64,000 nucleotides of DNA, from assembly GCF_019392195.1 (NCBI RefSeq), contig NZ_JAHXKI010000002.1, positions 806,001-870,000 of the forward strand, written 5' to 3'. Position 1 is the stretch's first letter; the number at the start of each line of letters is the position of its first letter. The translations under genes were made by a program, and so were the position numbers. Below, one piece after another: positions 20,660 through 29,546 of this stretch. Below the pieces are notes generated by a model. The model was not told the origin of the DNA, searched no databases, and was given only the letters and a program-made list of their open reading frames with translations. This stretch comes from Marinobacter sp. F4206. Lineage in GTDB: Bacteria > Pseudomonadota > Gammaproteobacteria > Pseudomonadales > Oleiphilaceae.

Positions 20660-22195
20660 CTACCGGCTAATGGATTGATTGTTGATCATCTCACTGAGGT
20701 TGGTGACCTGCACTGACATACCTTTCTGGCTCGGCGGGTATTCTTCGAAGGTCTGCACAAACCTGGCAATGCCTTTCCCTGCCTGCCCCAGAATCCAGCT
20801 CCGGTTCTCGGCCCACTCGTCGTAGCCGCGTGCCTCGATGAAGCGCTCGAAAGGATCCAGCTTCAGATTGATCACAATAGGCGTGGACAGGGGGGTCTGT
20901 TCTGCCCGGAACCATTCTTCCTGATCGATGAACAACAGCTTCCAGTCGCCATAGCGCATACCGTGGAAGACCGTCTCGGTGAAGTAGAAGAACTCCTTGC
21001 GATTGCTCTTGCCGTTGTTGAGTAGGAGATCGCTCTGATCGTAGCCGTCCAGGTGAACTTTGTAGTCCTTCCCACCGATTTCCATTCCATCAAGCAGGTC
21101 TTCCTTGATGTCATCGTCGCCGACCCAGGCCATCAGCGTGGGCACCCAGTCCTCCATGGTCATGAATTCCCCGGTGTGGGTTGCCGCCGGAACCCTGTCC
21201 TTCCACTTCACCAGCATCGGCACCCGAAAGCCGCCTTCCCAGCCGCCAACCCCCTTCTCGCCATGGAAGGGATGGTTGCCGCCATCGGGCCAGGAATTGG
21301 AAGGGGCTCCGTTGTCGGTGGAGAACATCACGATGGTGTTGTCGTCTACTTCAAGCTCCTCTAGAAGCTTGAGCAGTTCGCCAACGTCGTCATCCAGTTC
21401 CATCATGCCGTCCGCGTAGAGTCCGTAACCGCTCTTACCTTCATACTCCTCGTTGAGGTTGGTGCGGTAATGCATGCGGGTAGTGTTGTGCCAGACGAAG
21501 AACGGCTTGTCGTCATTGACCGCCTCCTTGATGAAGCGCTTGGACTCCTCCAGAACGTCCTGGTCAAGATTCCGCTGAACCTCCCGACCCCAGGGGCCAA
21601 GGTCCTTGATCTCCTGTGTACCGTCCGGCATCGCCCTGGAGTGGATGATACCCCGCTGCTTGAGTCCATACTTCTCCAGCACCTCTTCATCTTTGGGGTA
21701 GTCATACTGCTCCGGGTATTCGCCGGCGTTAAGATGGTAGAGGATACCGTAAAATTCGTCGAAGCCGTGGGCGGTGGGAAGATGCTCATCGCGATCGCCA
21801 AGGTGGTTCTTGCCGAACTGGCCGGTGGCATAGCCATGATCCTTGAGCATCTGTGCGAGAGTCGGGTCACTGTCCTGAATCCCCTCCTTGGCTCCTGGCA
21901 GGCCAACCGTGGTCAAGCCGGTGCGGATCGGATACTGACCGGTGATGAAGGCCGCCCGCCCCGCCGTACAGGAGGCCTGGGCATAATGATCCATGAAGAT
22001 CATGCCTTCGGTGGCAAGGCTGTCGATATTGGGGGTGGAGCCCCCCATCATTCCGCGATGATAGGCGCTGATATTCCACATTCCGACGTCGTCACCCCAG
22101 ATGATGAGGATATTGGGCTTATCCGCTGCGGTGGCGGGCGCCAGGGAAAGGAACGTCAACGCGCAGGCCACCAGGGCAATCCGAAACATCTCCAT
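20660..22195 (-). CDS. Periplasmic arylsulfatase
   Basis: The 511-residue protein starts at an ATG with GGAG 9 nt upstream. A signal peptide (MEMFRIALVACALTFLSLAPATA) leads into the alkaline-phosphatase/sulfatase fold. N-terminal metal aspartates lie in IIWGDDVG. The nucleophile motif is SCTAGRAAFITGQ, a C-x-A-x-R form in which the cysteine should be converted to formylglycine. Later FSTDNGAPSNSWPDGG supplies further metal ligands. It hydrolyses sulfate esters; the substrate is unknown. No formylglycine-generating enzyme lies in the window. Upstream in-frame ATG or longer starts would spoil the signal peptide. Confidence 0.88.
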   Translation of the reverse strand: MEMFRIALVACALTFLSLAPATAADKPNILIIWGDDVGMWNISAYHRGMMGGSTPNIDSLATEGMIFMDHYAQASCTAGRAAFITGQYPIRTGLTTVGLPGAKEGIQDSDPTLAQMLKDHGYATGQFGKNHLGDRDEHLPTAHGFDEFYGILYHLNAGEYPEQYDYPKDEEVLEKYGLKQRGIIHSRAMPDGTQEIKDLGPWGREVQRNLDQDVLEESKRFIKEAVNDDKPFFVWHNTTRMHYRTNLNEEYEGKSGYGLYADGMMELDDDVGELLKLLEELEVDDNTIVMFSTDNGAPSNSWPDGGNHPFHGEKGVGGWEGGFRVPMLVKWKDRVPAATHTGEFMTMEDWVPTLMAWVGDDDIKEDLLDGMEIGGKDYKVHLDGYDQSDLLLNNGKSNRKEFFYFTETVFHGMRYGDWKLLFIDQEEWFRAEQTPLSTPIVINLKLDPFERFIEARGYDEWAENRSWILGQAGKGIARFVQTFEEYPPSQKGMSVQVTNLSEMINNQSISR

Positions 22196-22498
22196 TGCAT
22201 AAGACTCCATCAAAAAGGTTTTATGGGGGCGCCTCGAACAGAAATCCTGCAATCTGCCGTGACCGACTCCCGCCTCGAACTCAGTTTAGACCACCCTTTG
22301 TATCCCGCTACCAGGCAGCACTTCGGAGGCATGATCCCCGGCGCATTTAGGCCTGCGCCTGCAAATTGCTGATCATTCAGCTAAACTCCCTGCGATGCAG
22401 TTCCATTAACGCTCCCCGGCGTTCACAGTCACCAGCCGTGATTGCCGGCCTGCCTTACCGGGCATACGGGGCATCATAAAAAAGCGAAAGGAGAAAGC
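22196..22498. other. Intergenic region between divergent sulfatase and ABC transporter genes
   Basis: These 303 bp should hold both divergent promoters. I see only a short hairpin (GCTGA-N4-TCAGC) and no recognisable operator, small gene or repeat. Confidence 0.6.
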
Positions 22499-23257
22499 AT
22501 GAGTACAAAATGGCTGAAAACAGTTGGCGCCAGCCTGGCACTCACCGTCGCCGCAGGAACCGTCAGCGCAGAGACCCTGCGCGTCGTGACTGACCCGAGT
22601 TTTGTTCCGTTCGAAATGATGGATCAGGAAACCGGCGAGATGATCGGTTTCGACATGGAAATCATCCGCGAGGTGGGCAAGCGTGCCGGCTTCGAGATCG
22701 ACCTCAACACCATGGATTTCAACGGCATCATCCCGGCCCTGCAGACCGGCAACGTGGATATCGCCATTGCCGGCATCACAATCACCGAAGAGCGTGAGCA
22801 GATTGTTGATTTCTCCGACCCGTATTATGACTCCGGTCTGCGCATTCTGGTGCGCGAGGGCGAAGACAGTGTGAAGGCCCTGGAAGATCTTGAAGGCAAG
22901 AAGATCGGCACCAAGATCGGCTCCACCAGTTACGATTACCTGATGAAGAACATCGAACAGGACGACGGCGTGACCCCGTATCCGGGCAGCTCCGACATGT
23001 ACATGGCTCTGATGTCACGCGCCATTGATGCGGTGTTCTATGACGCTCCGAACGTTGGCTATTTCGCCCGCACCAAGGGTGAAGGCAAGGTCATGACCGT
23101 TGGCAAACTGTACGAAGGTCAGCAGTACGGCATTGCGCTCAAGGACGGCAGCGAATGGGTTGACGACGTCAACGACGCTCTGGCTTCCATGAAGGAAGAC
23201 GGCACCTACAAGACCATTTACGAGAAGTGGTTTGGCCCGATGCCGGAAGGCATGTAA
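22499..23257 (+). CDS. Polar amino-acid ABC transporter, substrate-binding protein
   Basis: The 252-residue protein starts at ATG after AAAGGAG. A signal peptide (to about residue 23, TVSA) precedes the SBP type 3 domain. ETLRVVTDPSFVPFEM and GFDMEIIREVGKRAGFEID form lobe 1. The conserved NGIIPALQTGNVDIAIAGI and ITEEREQIVDFSDPYYDSG follow, with the ligand-carboxylate arginine expected in the second. The pattern is closest to glutamine/polar amino-acid binding proteins (GlnH-like). It is the first gene of a three-gene transporter unit. Confidence 0.92.
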   Translation: MSTKWLKTVGASLALTVAAGTVSAETLRVVTDPSFVPFEMMDQETGEMIGFDMEIIREVGKRAGFEIDLNTMDFNGIIPALQTGNVDIAIAGITITEEREQIVDFSDPYYDSGLRILVREGEDSVKALEDLEGKKIGTKIGSTSYDYLMKNIEQDDGVTPYPGSSDMYMALMSRAIDAVFYDAPNVGYFARTKGEGKVMTVGKLYEGQQYGIALKDGSEWVDDVNDALASMKEDGTYKTIYEKWFGPMPEGM

Positions 23258-23290
23258 GGGCAACCGGACCTTCAGGGTCTGATTCCCTGC

Positions 23291-23312
23291 GCCGGGGTGG
23301 CACCACCCCGGC
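23291..23312 (+). other. Perfect hairpin between binding protein and permease genes
   Basis: GCCGGGGTGG and CCACCCCGGC pair over 10 bp with a 2-nt gap. With no T-run it probably stabilises the upstream mRNA, favouring excess binding protein over permease, an arrangement known in other ABC operons. Confidence 0.6.
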
Positions 23313-23348
23313 TATTCCTGACTGCAAAACCCTTCGGAGATTCTCACT

Positions 23349-24020
23349 GTGGAATTCCAGTTTCAGTTCGACTGGCAAGCAGCCATCGACTCTATCCCTT
23401 TTCTCATCAAAGGGATTCCCTACACTCTGTTGATCTCATTCGGCGGCCTGCTTATCGGCTTCGCCCTGGGCATCTTCTTTGGCCTTCTGAGCATCAACAA
23501 AAAATGGTTCCTGCGCTGGCCGGCGACCGCCTACATCGAAATTTTTCGCGGCACGCCTATCCTGGTCCAGGTACTGTTCATTTTCTACGGCCTGCCTGAC
23601 CTGATCGGCGGCCCCATTGAGCCGCTGACCGCCGGCATTGCGGCCATCGCCCTGAACTCCGGCGCCTACATTTCAGAGGTTGTGCGTGGTGGCGTCCAGT
23701 CCATCGACAAGGGCCAGACCGAAGCCGGGCTTTCCCTTGGCCTGTCCCGGACCCAGACCTTCTGGTCCATCATCTGGCCCCAGGCGTTCCGCCGGATGAT
23801 CCCGCCCCTCGGCAACCAGGCCATCGTCAGTATCAAGGACACCTCCCTGTTCTCGGTCATTGGCGTCGGCGAACTGGTCCGCCAGGGCCAGATCTACATC
23901 GCCAATACCTTCACCGCGTTTGAGGTGTATTTCGTGGTCGCGATCCTGTATCTCGCCATCACCCTCTCATTGTCCCTGATCCTCCGCTATGTTGAGCGGC
24001 GCGGTCTGGCCTCTGTCTGA
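23349..24020 (+). CDS. Polar amino-acid ABC transporter permease
   Basis: The 223-residue inner-membrane protein has about five helices and a GTG start behind CGGAG. It contains the HisM/GlnP-type EAA loop: [33 protein letters not shown] in two parts, and the substrate-pathway segment [15 protein letters not shown]. It forms the pore, probably as a homodimer because only one permease gene is present. Confidence 0.92.
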   Translation: MEFQFQFDWQAAIDSIPFLIKGIPYTLLISFGGLLIGFALGIFFGLLSINKKWFLRWPATAYIEIFRGTPILVQVLFIFYGLPDLIGGPIEPLTAGIAAIALNSGAYISEVVRGGVQSIDKGQTEAGLSLGLSRTQTFWSIIWPQAFRRMIPPLGNQAIVSIKDTSLFSVIGVGELVRQGQIYIANTFTAFEVYFVVAILYLAITLSLSLILRYVERRGLASV

Positions 24021-24033
24021 AGGAAAGCGACTC

Positions 24034-24780
24034 ATGACTGATATCGTAGAAATGAAGGGCATGAACAAGTACTTCGGCAAGCTGCATGTCCTGAAAGACA
24101 TTGACCTGACGGTCGCCAAAGGCGAAGTGGTGGTGGTCATCGGCGCCAGTGGCTCTGGCAAATCCACCCTGATCCGCTGCGTCAACGGTCTCGAAGAGTT
24201 TGAATCCGGCCACCTCAAGGTGGATGGGCACCCGCTTGCGCCGAAGAGCGGCAATCCGAAATCCCTGGCCGAGATCCGCAAGGAAGTCGGCATGGTGTTC
24301 CAGCAGTTCAACCTGTTCCCGCATCTGACGGTGAAAAGAAACATCATGCTGGCGCCGAAAAAGGTTAAGAGCACCTCGGAAACGGTCGCCAACGCTACCG
24401 CTGAACGACTGCTGAACCGGGTCGGGATCGGTAACCAGGCGGACAAGTACCCAAGCCAGCTGTCTGGCGGTCAGCAGCAACGGGTGGCCATTGCCCGGGC
24501 ACTGGCCATGGAACCGCGGCTGATGCTGTTCGACGAGCCCACCTCGGCACTGGATCCCGAAATGATCGGCGAGGTGCTGGACGTCATGCGCGAACTGGCC
24601 AAGGAAGGGATGACCATGATGGTTGTCACCCACGAAATGGGCTTTGCCCGCGAGGTGGCCGATCGGGTGATCTACATCCACGAAGGCCAGATTGTGGAAC
24701 AGGGCAAGCCGCACGACGTGTTCGACAACCCTCAGAATGAGCGCACCCAGGCGTTCCTGTCCCGGGTTCTCGCCCACTGA
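24034..24780 (+). CDS. Polar amino-acid ABC transporter ATPase
   Basis: The 248-residue ATPase has Walker [10 protein letters not shown] (near residue 38), Q-loop [13 protein letters not shown], signature LSGGQQQR, Walker B LMLFDEP and switch histidine VTHEMGF. The C-terminal [19 protein letters not shown] is typical of GlnQ/HisP types. It starts 13 bp past the permease with an AAGGA site and completes the importer. Confidence 0.94.
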   Translation: MTDIVEMKGMNKYFGKLHVLKDIDLTVAKGEVVVVIGASGSGKSTLIRCVNGLEEFESGHLKVDGHPLAPKSGNPKSLAEIRKEVGMVFQQFNLFPHLTVKRNIMLAPKKVKSTSETVANATAERLLNRVGIGNQADKYPSQLSGGQQQRVAIARALAMEPRLMLFDEPTSALDPEMIGEVLDVMRELAKEGMTMMVVTHEMGFAREVADRVIYIHEGQIVEQGKPHDVFDNPQNERTQAFLSRVLAH

Positions 24781-24812
24781 TCACGGTTTCGCCCTGACCG
24801 GCTGATGTGCAT

Positions 24813-24841
24813 GTCTCCACGCTCGATCCTGGTGTGGAGAC
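24813..24841 (+). terminator. Hairpin downstream of the ABC transporter genes
   Basis: GTCTCCAC (24813-24820) pairs perfectly with GTGGAGAC (24834-24841). No T-run follows, so this is at best a weak terminator. Confidence 0.4.
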
Positions 24842-24882
24842 CATCCGCCGGCCCCTCTCCCATGGCAAGGTGGCCAGCTCGC

Positions 24883-24916
24883 GCTGTTAACTGTAATATC
24901 CGCTCAGGTTAACAGC
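24883..24916. promoter_or_regulatory. BirA-type biotin operator upstream of bioA
   Basis: GCTGTTAAC (24883-24891) and GTTAACAGC (24908-24916) form a perfect inverted repeat with a 16-nt spacer. The 9-16-9 geometry is that of the E. coli bioO, and the half-sites resemble its TTGTAAACC. A candidate -10 (TAATAT, 24894-24899) lies inside the spacer, with TGGCCA 17 bp upstream as a poor -35. Bound BirA-biotinyl-AMP would block transcription of bioA. Confidence 0.78.
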
Positions 24917-24954
24917 CGACATTTTGAACCTGACAGCCAGACCGGAGATTCACC

Positions 24955-26304
24955 ATGCGCAACGCCGATCTCGTCGCCCGCGGCCTCAAGTCCGTGTGGC
25001 ACCCCTGCACCCAGATGAAAGACCACGAAACGCTCCCCCTGGTCCCCATCAAACGCGGCGAAGGCGTCTGGCTGGAGGATTTCGAGAACAACCGGTACAT
25101 CGATGCGGTCAGCTCCTGGTGGGTCAACCTGTTCGGGCATGCCAATCCAAGAATTAACGCGGCCATCCAGGAACAGGTCAGCCAGCTGGAACACGTCATC
25201 CTTGCGGGCTTTACCCATGAGCCGGTGGTGAATCTATCCGAACGCCTGATCGAAGTGACCCCGGAAGGCCTGAACAAGTGCTTCTACGCGGACAACGGCT
25301 CCTCGGCGATCGAAGCCGCACTCAAAATGAGCTTTCACTACTGGAAGAACCACGGCAGGCCGGGGAAGAAAAACTTCGTGAACCTGAGCAACAGCTACCA
25401 CGGGGAAACCCTCGGGGCGCTGGCACTCGGTGATGTGGCGCTGTACAAGGACACCTACCAGCCTCTATTAATGGAAGTCCTCACCGCCCCCTCCCCCGAT
25501 GCCTTTAACAAAGAGGCGGGCGAGACCGACGAGGCCTACGCCCTGCGTCAGTTCGAGGCCATGGAAAAGCTGCTGGCCGAGAAGCACGACGAAATCTGCG
25601 CCGTGGTGGTGGAACCCCTGATCCAGTGTGCTGGTGGTATGCGCATGCACCACCCGATCTACCACACCAAATTGCGTGAAGCCTGCGACCGCTACGGTGT
25701 GCACCTGATCGCCGACGAGATTGCCGTCGGCTTTGGCCGCACCGGCACCCTGTTTGCCTGCGAACAGTCCGGCATCACCCCGGACTTCATGTGCCTGTCC
25801 AAGGGGCTAACGGCCGGCTACCTGCCATTGTCCGTGGTACTCACCACCGACAACGTCTACAACGCCTTCTACGACGATTACGAAACCCTGAAAGCCTTCC
25901 TTCACTCCCACAGCTACACCGGCAACCCCATCGGCTGCGCCGTGGCACTGGCCACCCTGGATATCTTCCGGGACGACAACGTCATCGAAAGCAATCGCCG
26001 GCTTTCCGCCTGCATGGCGGATTCCGTGGCGCACCTGGCCGACCACCCCAACGTTGGCGATATCCGCCAACACGGCATGACCCTGGCGGTGGAAATGGTC
26101 AAGGACAAAGCCTCCAAAACGCCTTTCCCGTGGCAGGAGCGCCGCGGCATTCGGGTTTATCAACACTCGCTGACCCGCCAGGCCTTGCTTCGCCCCCTGG
26201 GTAATGTGGTTTACTTCATGCCGCCTTACGTCATCACCGAAGACCAGATCCGCCACCTGGCACAGGTGGCGACCGAGGGCATCGAAATCGCCGTCCGGGA
26301 CTGA
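24955..26304 (+). CDS. bioA: Adenosylmethionine-8-amino-7-oxononanoate aminotransferase
   Basis: The 449-residue enzyme is a fold-type I PLP aminotransferase. SSWWVNLFGH carries the paired tryptophans (W55, W56) that mark BioA. NGSSAIEAALKMSFHYW and NSYHGETLGAL bind cofactor. LIADEIAVGFGRTG holds the PLP aspartate and LSKGLTAGYLP the Schiff-base lysine. It uses SAM as amino donor to make DAPA for biotin. No other bio gene lies nearby, so bioA stands apart from the rest of the pathway, as is common outside enterics. Confidence 0.95.
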   Translation: MRNADLVARGLKSVWHPCTQMKDHETLPLVPIKRGEGVWLEDFENNRYIDAVSSWWVNLFGHANPRINAAIQEQVSQLEHVILAGFTHEPVVNLSERLIEVTPEGLNKCFYADNGSSAIEAALKMSFHYWKNHGRPGKKNFVNLSNSYHGETLGALALGDVALYKDTYQPLLMEVLTAPSPDAFNKEAGETDEAYALRQFEAMEKLLAEKHDEICAVVVEPLIQCAGGMRMHHPIYHTKLREACDRYGVHLIADEIAVGFGRTGTLFACEQSGITPDFMCLSKGLTAGYLPLSVVLTTDNVYNAFYDDYETLKAFLHSHSYTGNPIGCAVALATLDIFRDDNVIESNRRLSACMADSVAHLADHPNVGDIRQHGMTLAVEMVKDKASKTPFPWQERRGIRVYQHSLTRQALLRPLGNVVYFMPPYVITEDQIRHLAQVATEGIEIAVRD

Positions 26305-26319
26305 TCAGGGAACACAGGC

Positions 26320-27060
26320 ATGCGCATCCCCAGAATTTACACCGACTCGCCGCTGAGCAGCGGCGCCACAGCCGAGCTGGACGACAACGCCGCCCAGCAT
26401 GTCGGACGGGTGCTGCGCATGCAGCCGGGACAGGAACTGCGCCTGTTCAACGGCGACGGCCAGGACTACCCGGCCACCATAACAGCCGCCGGCAAAAAGC
26501 AGGTGGAGGTGATGGTGGGCCCTCCGGAGACCAATCCCACCGAATCGCCCCTGGAAATTGTCCTGGGGCAGACCCTGTCCAAAGGCGACCGCATGGATTA
26601 CGCCGTCCAGAAAGCCGTGGAGATGGGCGTCACCCGCATCGTGCCCCTCACCACCGAACGCTGCGACGTGAAACTGAAAGGCGATCGGGAAGACAAACGC
26701 CTGAGACACTGGCAATCGGTGGCCGTCAGTGCCGCCGAGCAGTGCGGCCGGGCCAGGGTTCCCGACATTCTGCCCGTTATGACAGTCGCGCAATGGCTCG
26801 AATACAGCCGCGACTGCGACATCCGGCTGGTACTGCACCACCGCACCGAACAGTCCCTGAGCGCCATGACAAAACCTGGCCGCGTTGCGCTCATGATTGG
26901 CCCGGAAGGCGGGCTATCCGCGGACGAGATTGCCCTGGCTGAGCAAGACGGGTTTCTGCCAGTTGCCCTCGGACCGCGCGTACTCAGGACCGAAACCGCA
27001 CCGGTTGCGGCCATGGCCCTGTGCCAATGGCTGTGGGGCGATATCGGAGAACCGGCCTAA
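26320..27060 (+). CDS. rsmE: 16S rRNA (uracil-1498-N3)-methyltransferase RsmE
   Basis: The 246-residue SPOUT methyltransferase has an N-terminal PUA-like domain (AAQHVGRVLRMQPGQELRLF). The trefoil-knot SAM site includes MIGPEGGLSADEI and LGPRVLRTETAPVAAM, both diagnostic for RsmE. It methylates U1498 of 16S rRNA. It lies 15 bp past bioA and is probably co-transcribed. Confidence 0.94.
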   Translation: MRIPRIYTDSPLSSGATAELDDNAAQHVGRVLRMQPGQELRLFNGDGQDYPATITAAGKKQVEVMVGPPETNPTESPLEIVLGQTLSKGDRMDYAVQKAVEMGVTRIVPLTTERCDVKLKGDREDKRLRHWQSVAVSAAEQCGRARVPDILPVMTVAQWLEYSRDCDIRLVLHHRTEQSLSAMTKPGRVALMIGPEGGLSADEIALAEQDGFLPVALGPRVLRTETAPVAAMALCQWLWGDIGEPA

Positions 27061-27159
27061 CGGCCGTAACGCCGTCTCAGACTGGCACCCAAGTCATTGA
27101 CAGCACTCACCTCGACCAACATTATCCGGGTCTGACGACATGACTGATGCGAGTAGCGG

Positions 27160-28389
27160 ATGACTAGCTTGTTCACCACCCCCGAATTCTGGCAGTACCT
27201 CAGCATTCCCATCATTGCTGCCCTGATCGGCTGGACCACCAACTGGCTCGCCATCAAAATGACTTTTTACCCGCTGGAATTCATCGGCAAGCCCCCCCTT
27301 CTGGGCTGGCAGGGCATCATCCCCTCCAAGGCCCGAAAAATGGCGGCCATCAGCGTCGACGCCACCATCTCCAAGATCGGCACCGTGCGGGAAATCTTCC
27401 AGCAGATCGACCCCAAGGTCCTCGCCACCCACATTGTTCATTCTGTCGAACCGCGCATCGAAGAATACGTCGATGAGATGATGCTACGGGAACACCCGAC
27501 CTTCTGGGAAAACCTGCCCGCCTCCGCCCGCAACATGGTGTATGACCGGGTCCGGAAATCCACGCCACAACTGGTGGATAACCTGGTAGAGGACGTTTCC
27601 GCGAACATTGAGGACCTGCTCGACATCAAAGGCATGGTGATCGAACGGCTGGCCAGCGACAAACAGCTGCTGAACCGCATCTTCCTGGAATGTGGTCAGG
27701 TGGAGTTCCGTTTCATCGTCAATTCCGGGCTGTATTTCGGGTTCCTATTCGGCCTGATCCAGATGACGGTCTGGTACTTTTACCAGAGCTGGTGGGTGCT
27801 GCCGTTCTTCGGCCTGCTGGTAGGCTGGGCCACCAACTGGATTGCCCTGAACGTCATCTTCCGCCCGCTGCACGCCAAAAGGGTCGGGCCTTTCCGTATC
27901 CAGGGCCTGTTCCTGAAACGCCAGCCCGCAGTCGCGGAATCCTTCTGCCACATCGTGACCCATGAAATCCTCACCGTGGGCAACATCATCAACGCGATTC
28001 TGGATGGGCCGAAAGGCGACCGTGCGCGCAACATGGTGAAAAAGCACATCAAGCCGCTGGTGGACGAAACCGCCGGCCTGGGCAAGGCCCTCACCCAGGT
28101 GGCCTTCGGTCCCACCGGGTTTGCCACCCTGAAACACCAGGTGGGTGAAAAAGCGATCGAAATCTCACAAACCTCTTTCAACAACCCGGTCTTCGAGAAG
28201 GACCGGGCCCGGGCGGTTGAATCGATCATGGTGGAACGCATGATCGCCCTCTCCTCCGAAGAATTTCAGGACCTGCTCCGGCCCTGCTTCCAGGAAGACG
28301 AGATCAAGCTGATACTGGTGGGCGCGTTCCTGGGCATGGCCGCGGGTATCTGCCAGTTGGTGTTCGTGTTTGGTCAATCGGTAATGTAA
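27160..28389 (+). CDS. DUF445 membrane protein
   Basis: The 409-residue protein has a membrane helix near the N terminus (IPIIAALIGWTTNWLAIKM). A soluble helical region and a second hydrophobic pair follow (about 190-235), with a near repeat of the first motif (GLLVGWATNWIALNVIFRP). A C-terminal helix ends the protein. The duplicated G-W-x-TNW-x-A motif is the hallmark of DUF445 (YjiN/YheB-like) proteins, whose role is unknown. The ribosome site is weak. Confidence 0.85.
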   Translation: MTSLFTTPEFWQYLSIPIIAALIGWTTNWLAIKMTFYPLEFIGKPPLLGWQGIIPSKARKMAAISVDATISKIGTVREIFQQIDPKVLATHIVHSVEPRIEEYVDEMMLREHPTFWENLPASARNMVYDRVRKSTPQLVDNLVEDVSANIEDLLDIKGMVIERLASDKQLLNRIFLECGQVEFRFIVNSGLYFGFLFGLIQMTVWYFYQSWWVLPFFGLLVGWATNWIALNVIFRPLHAKRVGPFRIQGLFLKRQPAVAESFCHIVTHEILTVGNIINAILDGPKGDRARNMVKKHIKPLVDETAGLGKALTQVAFGPTGFATLKHQVGEKAIEISQTSFNNPVFEKDRARAVESIMVERMIALSSEEFQDLLRPCFQEDEIKLILVGAFLGMAAGICQLVFVFGQSVM

Positions 28390-28499
28390 TCGATAGCCTT
28401 AATCAATCAGTCCTTTGCTGTGCAACCATTGGGTCGCCGACTATACTGCGCGCAGTTGGATGCGTACTTTATGACGACTGATTGGCCCGGAGGCAAGGG

Positions 28500-29546
28500 A
28501 TGCCAGGTTTTCTGTCCTGGATTTCAGGATTATTTTCACACCCACAGCCGGCGGCGCCGGCACCAGAGCCGCGACTTTTCAACCCGGCCCAGGACCAATC
28601 CGAAAATGACGACCCGGAAACAGGCGCACTGCTCGCCCGGCAACTGGAAGAGCATCTGTTCTGCTGGCTGCTTGATGTTGAGCCGTCTGAGCTGGAAGGA
28701 GATCTTTCTTCTGCCACGGAGGTTCTTGAGGAACTGGAACATCGCCTGAGTGCTGGGCGAATGGAAGAACTTCCCCGGCAACCCATGAGCCTTCCCATGC
28801 TGATGCGCGCGCTGTCAGACGATGCCGCCGACCGCCACAGCCTGACCGAGATCATCCTTGGCGACCCGGCTCTGACCGACCAGCTGCTGCAAATAGCCAA
28901 CAGCCCCTATTTTCGCCATGGCGAGCACACAATCGACTCGGTTGACCAGGCGGTCTTTCTGCTCGGAGTGGACGGCATTCGCAACGTGGTCTCCGCCGCC
29001 GTCATGCGCCCCATGATGGCGGCCCGAAATAGCCGGGAGGCGCTGTTTGCCCAAAGAGTCTGGCGCTGGGGGCTGACCTGCGCACGTGCCTCCGAACTGA
29101 GCGCCCGGGCACAGGAGGCTGATTCCAGCGCACATTTTATGGCAGGACTCCTGCCAGCGCTGGCCTACATCACCGTTCGCCGGGAATTGCACCGGATCTG
29201 CAGGGCTCGTCTGAAATGCGATCCCGATCCGGCCCTGACCCGGCACGCACTGGCACGTCACCAATGGGCAACCAGTCAACTCCTGGCCAACGAGTGGCAC
29301 CTTCCTCCCAAGTTCAACGCCCTGCTCCTCGCCGCCGAGCGACCGGCGCCCCGGCAAACCCAGACGGCGCTGAACGATGGCATGATCATCGGGACCCGGG
29401 AAGTGCTGCAGCATGCCAACCAGCACAGTCTGGCCGAAGAGGACCTTCCGAAAGTGCTCCGGCTGGCGCCGGAGCAGATCGATCAGTTGCGGCAATCCTT
29501 GCGGGCAATGCTTCAGGAAGGCGGACGGTCAGCTGTGCGAGTGTGA
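28500..29546 (+). CDS. HDOD domain protein
   Basis: The 348-residue protein starts at ATG with GGAGG 9 nt upstream; a TTG six codons earlier was rejected. A proline- and acid-rich head (about 1-90) precedes the HDOD domain: LPRQPMSLPMLMRALSD, IILGDPALTDQLLQIANSPYF and IDSVDQAVFLLGVDGIRNVV. HDOD proteins are catalytically inactive HD relatives involved in signalling, often with c-di-GMP or stress pathways. No output domain is attached. The last 18 bp overlap the 3' end of the convergent YihY gene. Confidence 0.87.
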   Translation: MPGFLSWISGLFSHPQPAAPAPEPRLFNPAQDQSENDDPETGALLARQLEEHLFCWLLDVEPSELEGDLSSATEVLEELEHRLSAGRMEELPRQPMSLPMLMRALSDDAADRHSLTEIILGDPALTDQLLQIANSPYFRHGEHTIDSVDQAVFLLGVDGIRNVVSAAVMRPMMAARNSREALFAQRVWRWGLTCARASELSARAQEADSSAHFMAGLLPALAYITVRRELHRICRARLKCDPDPALTRHALARHQWATSQLLANEWHLPPKFNALLLAAERPAPRQTQTALNDGMIIGTREVLQHANQHSLAEEDLPKVLRLAPEQIDQLRQSLRAMLQEGGRSAVRV

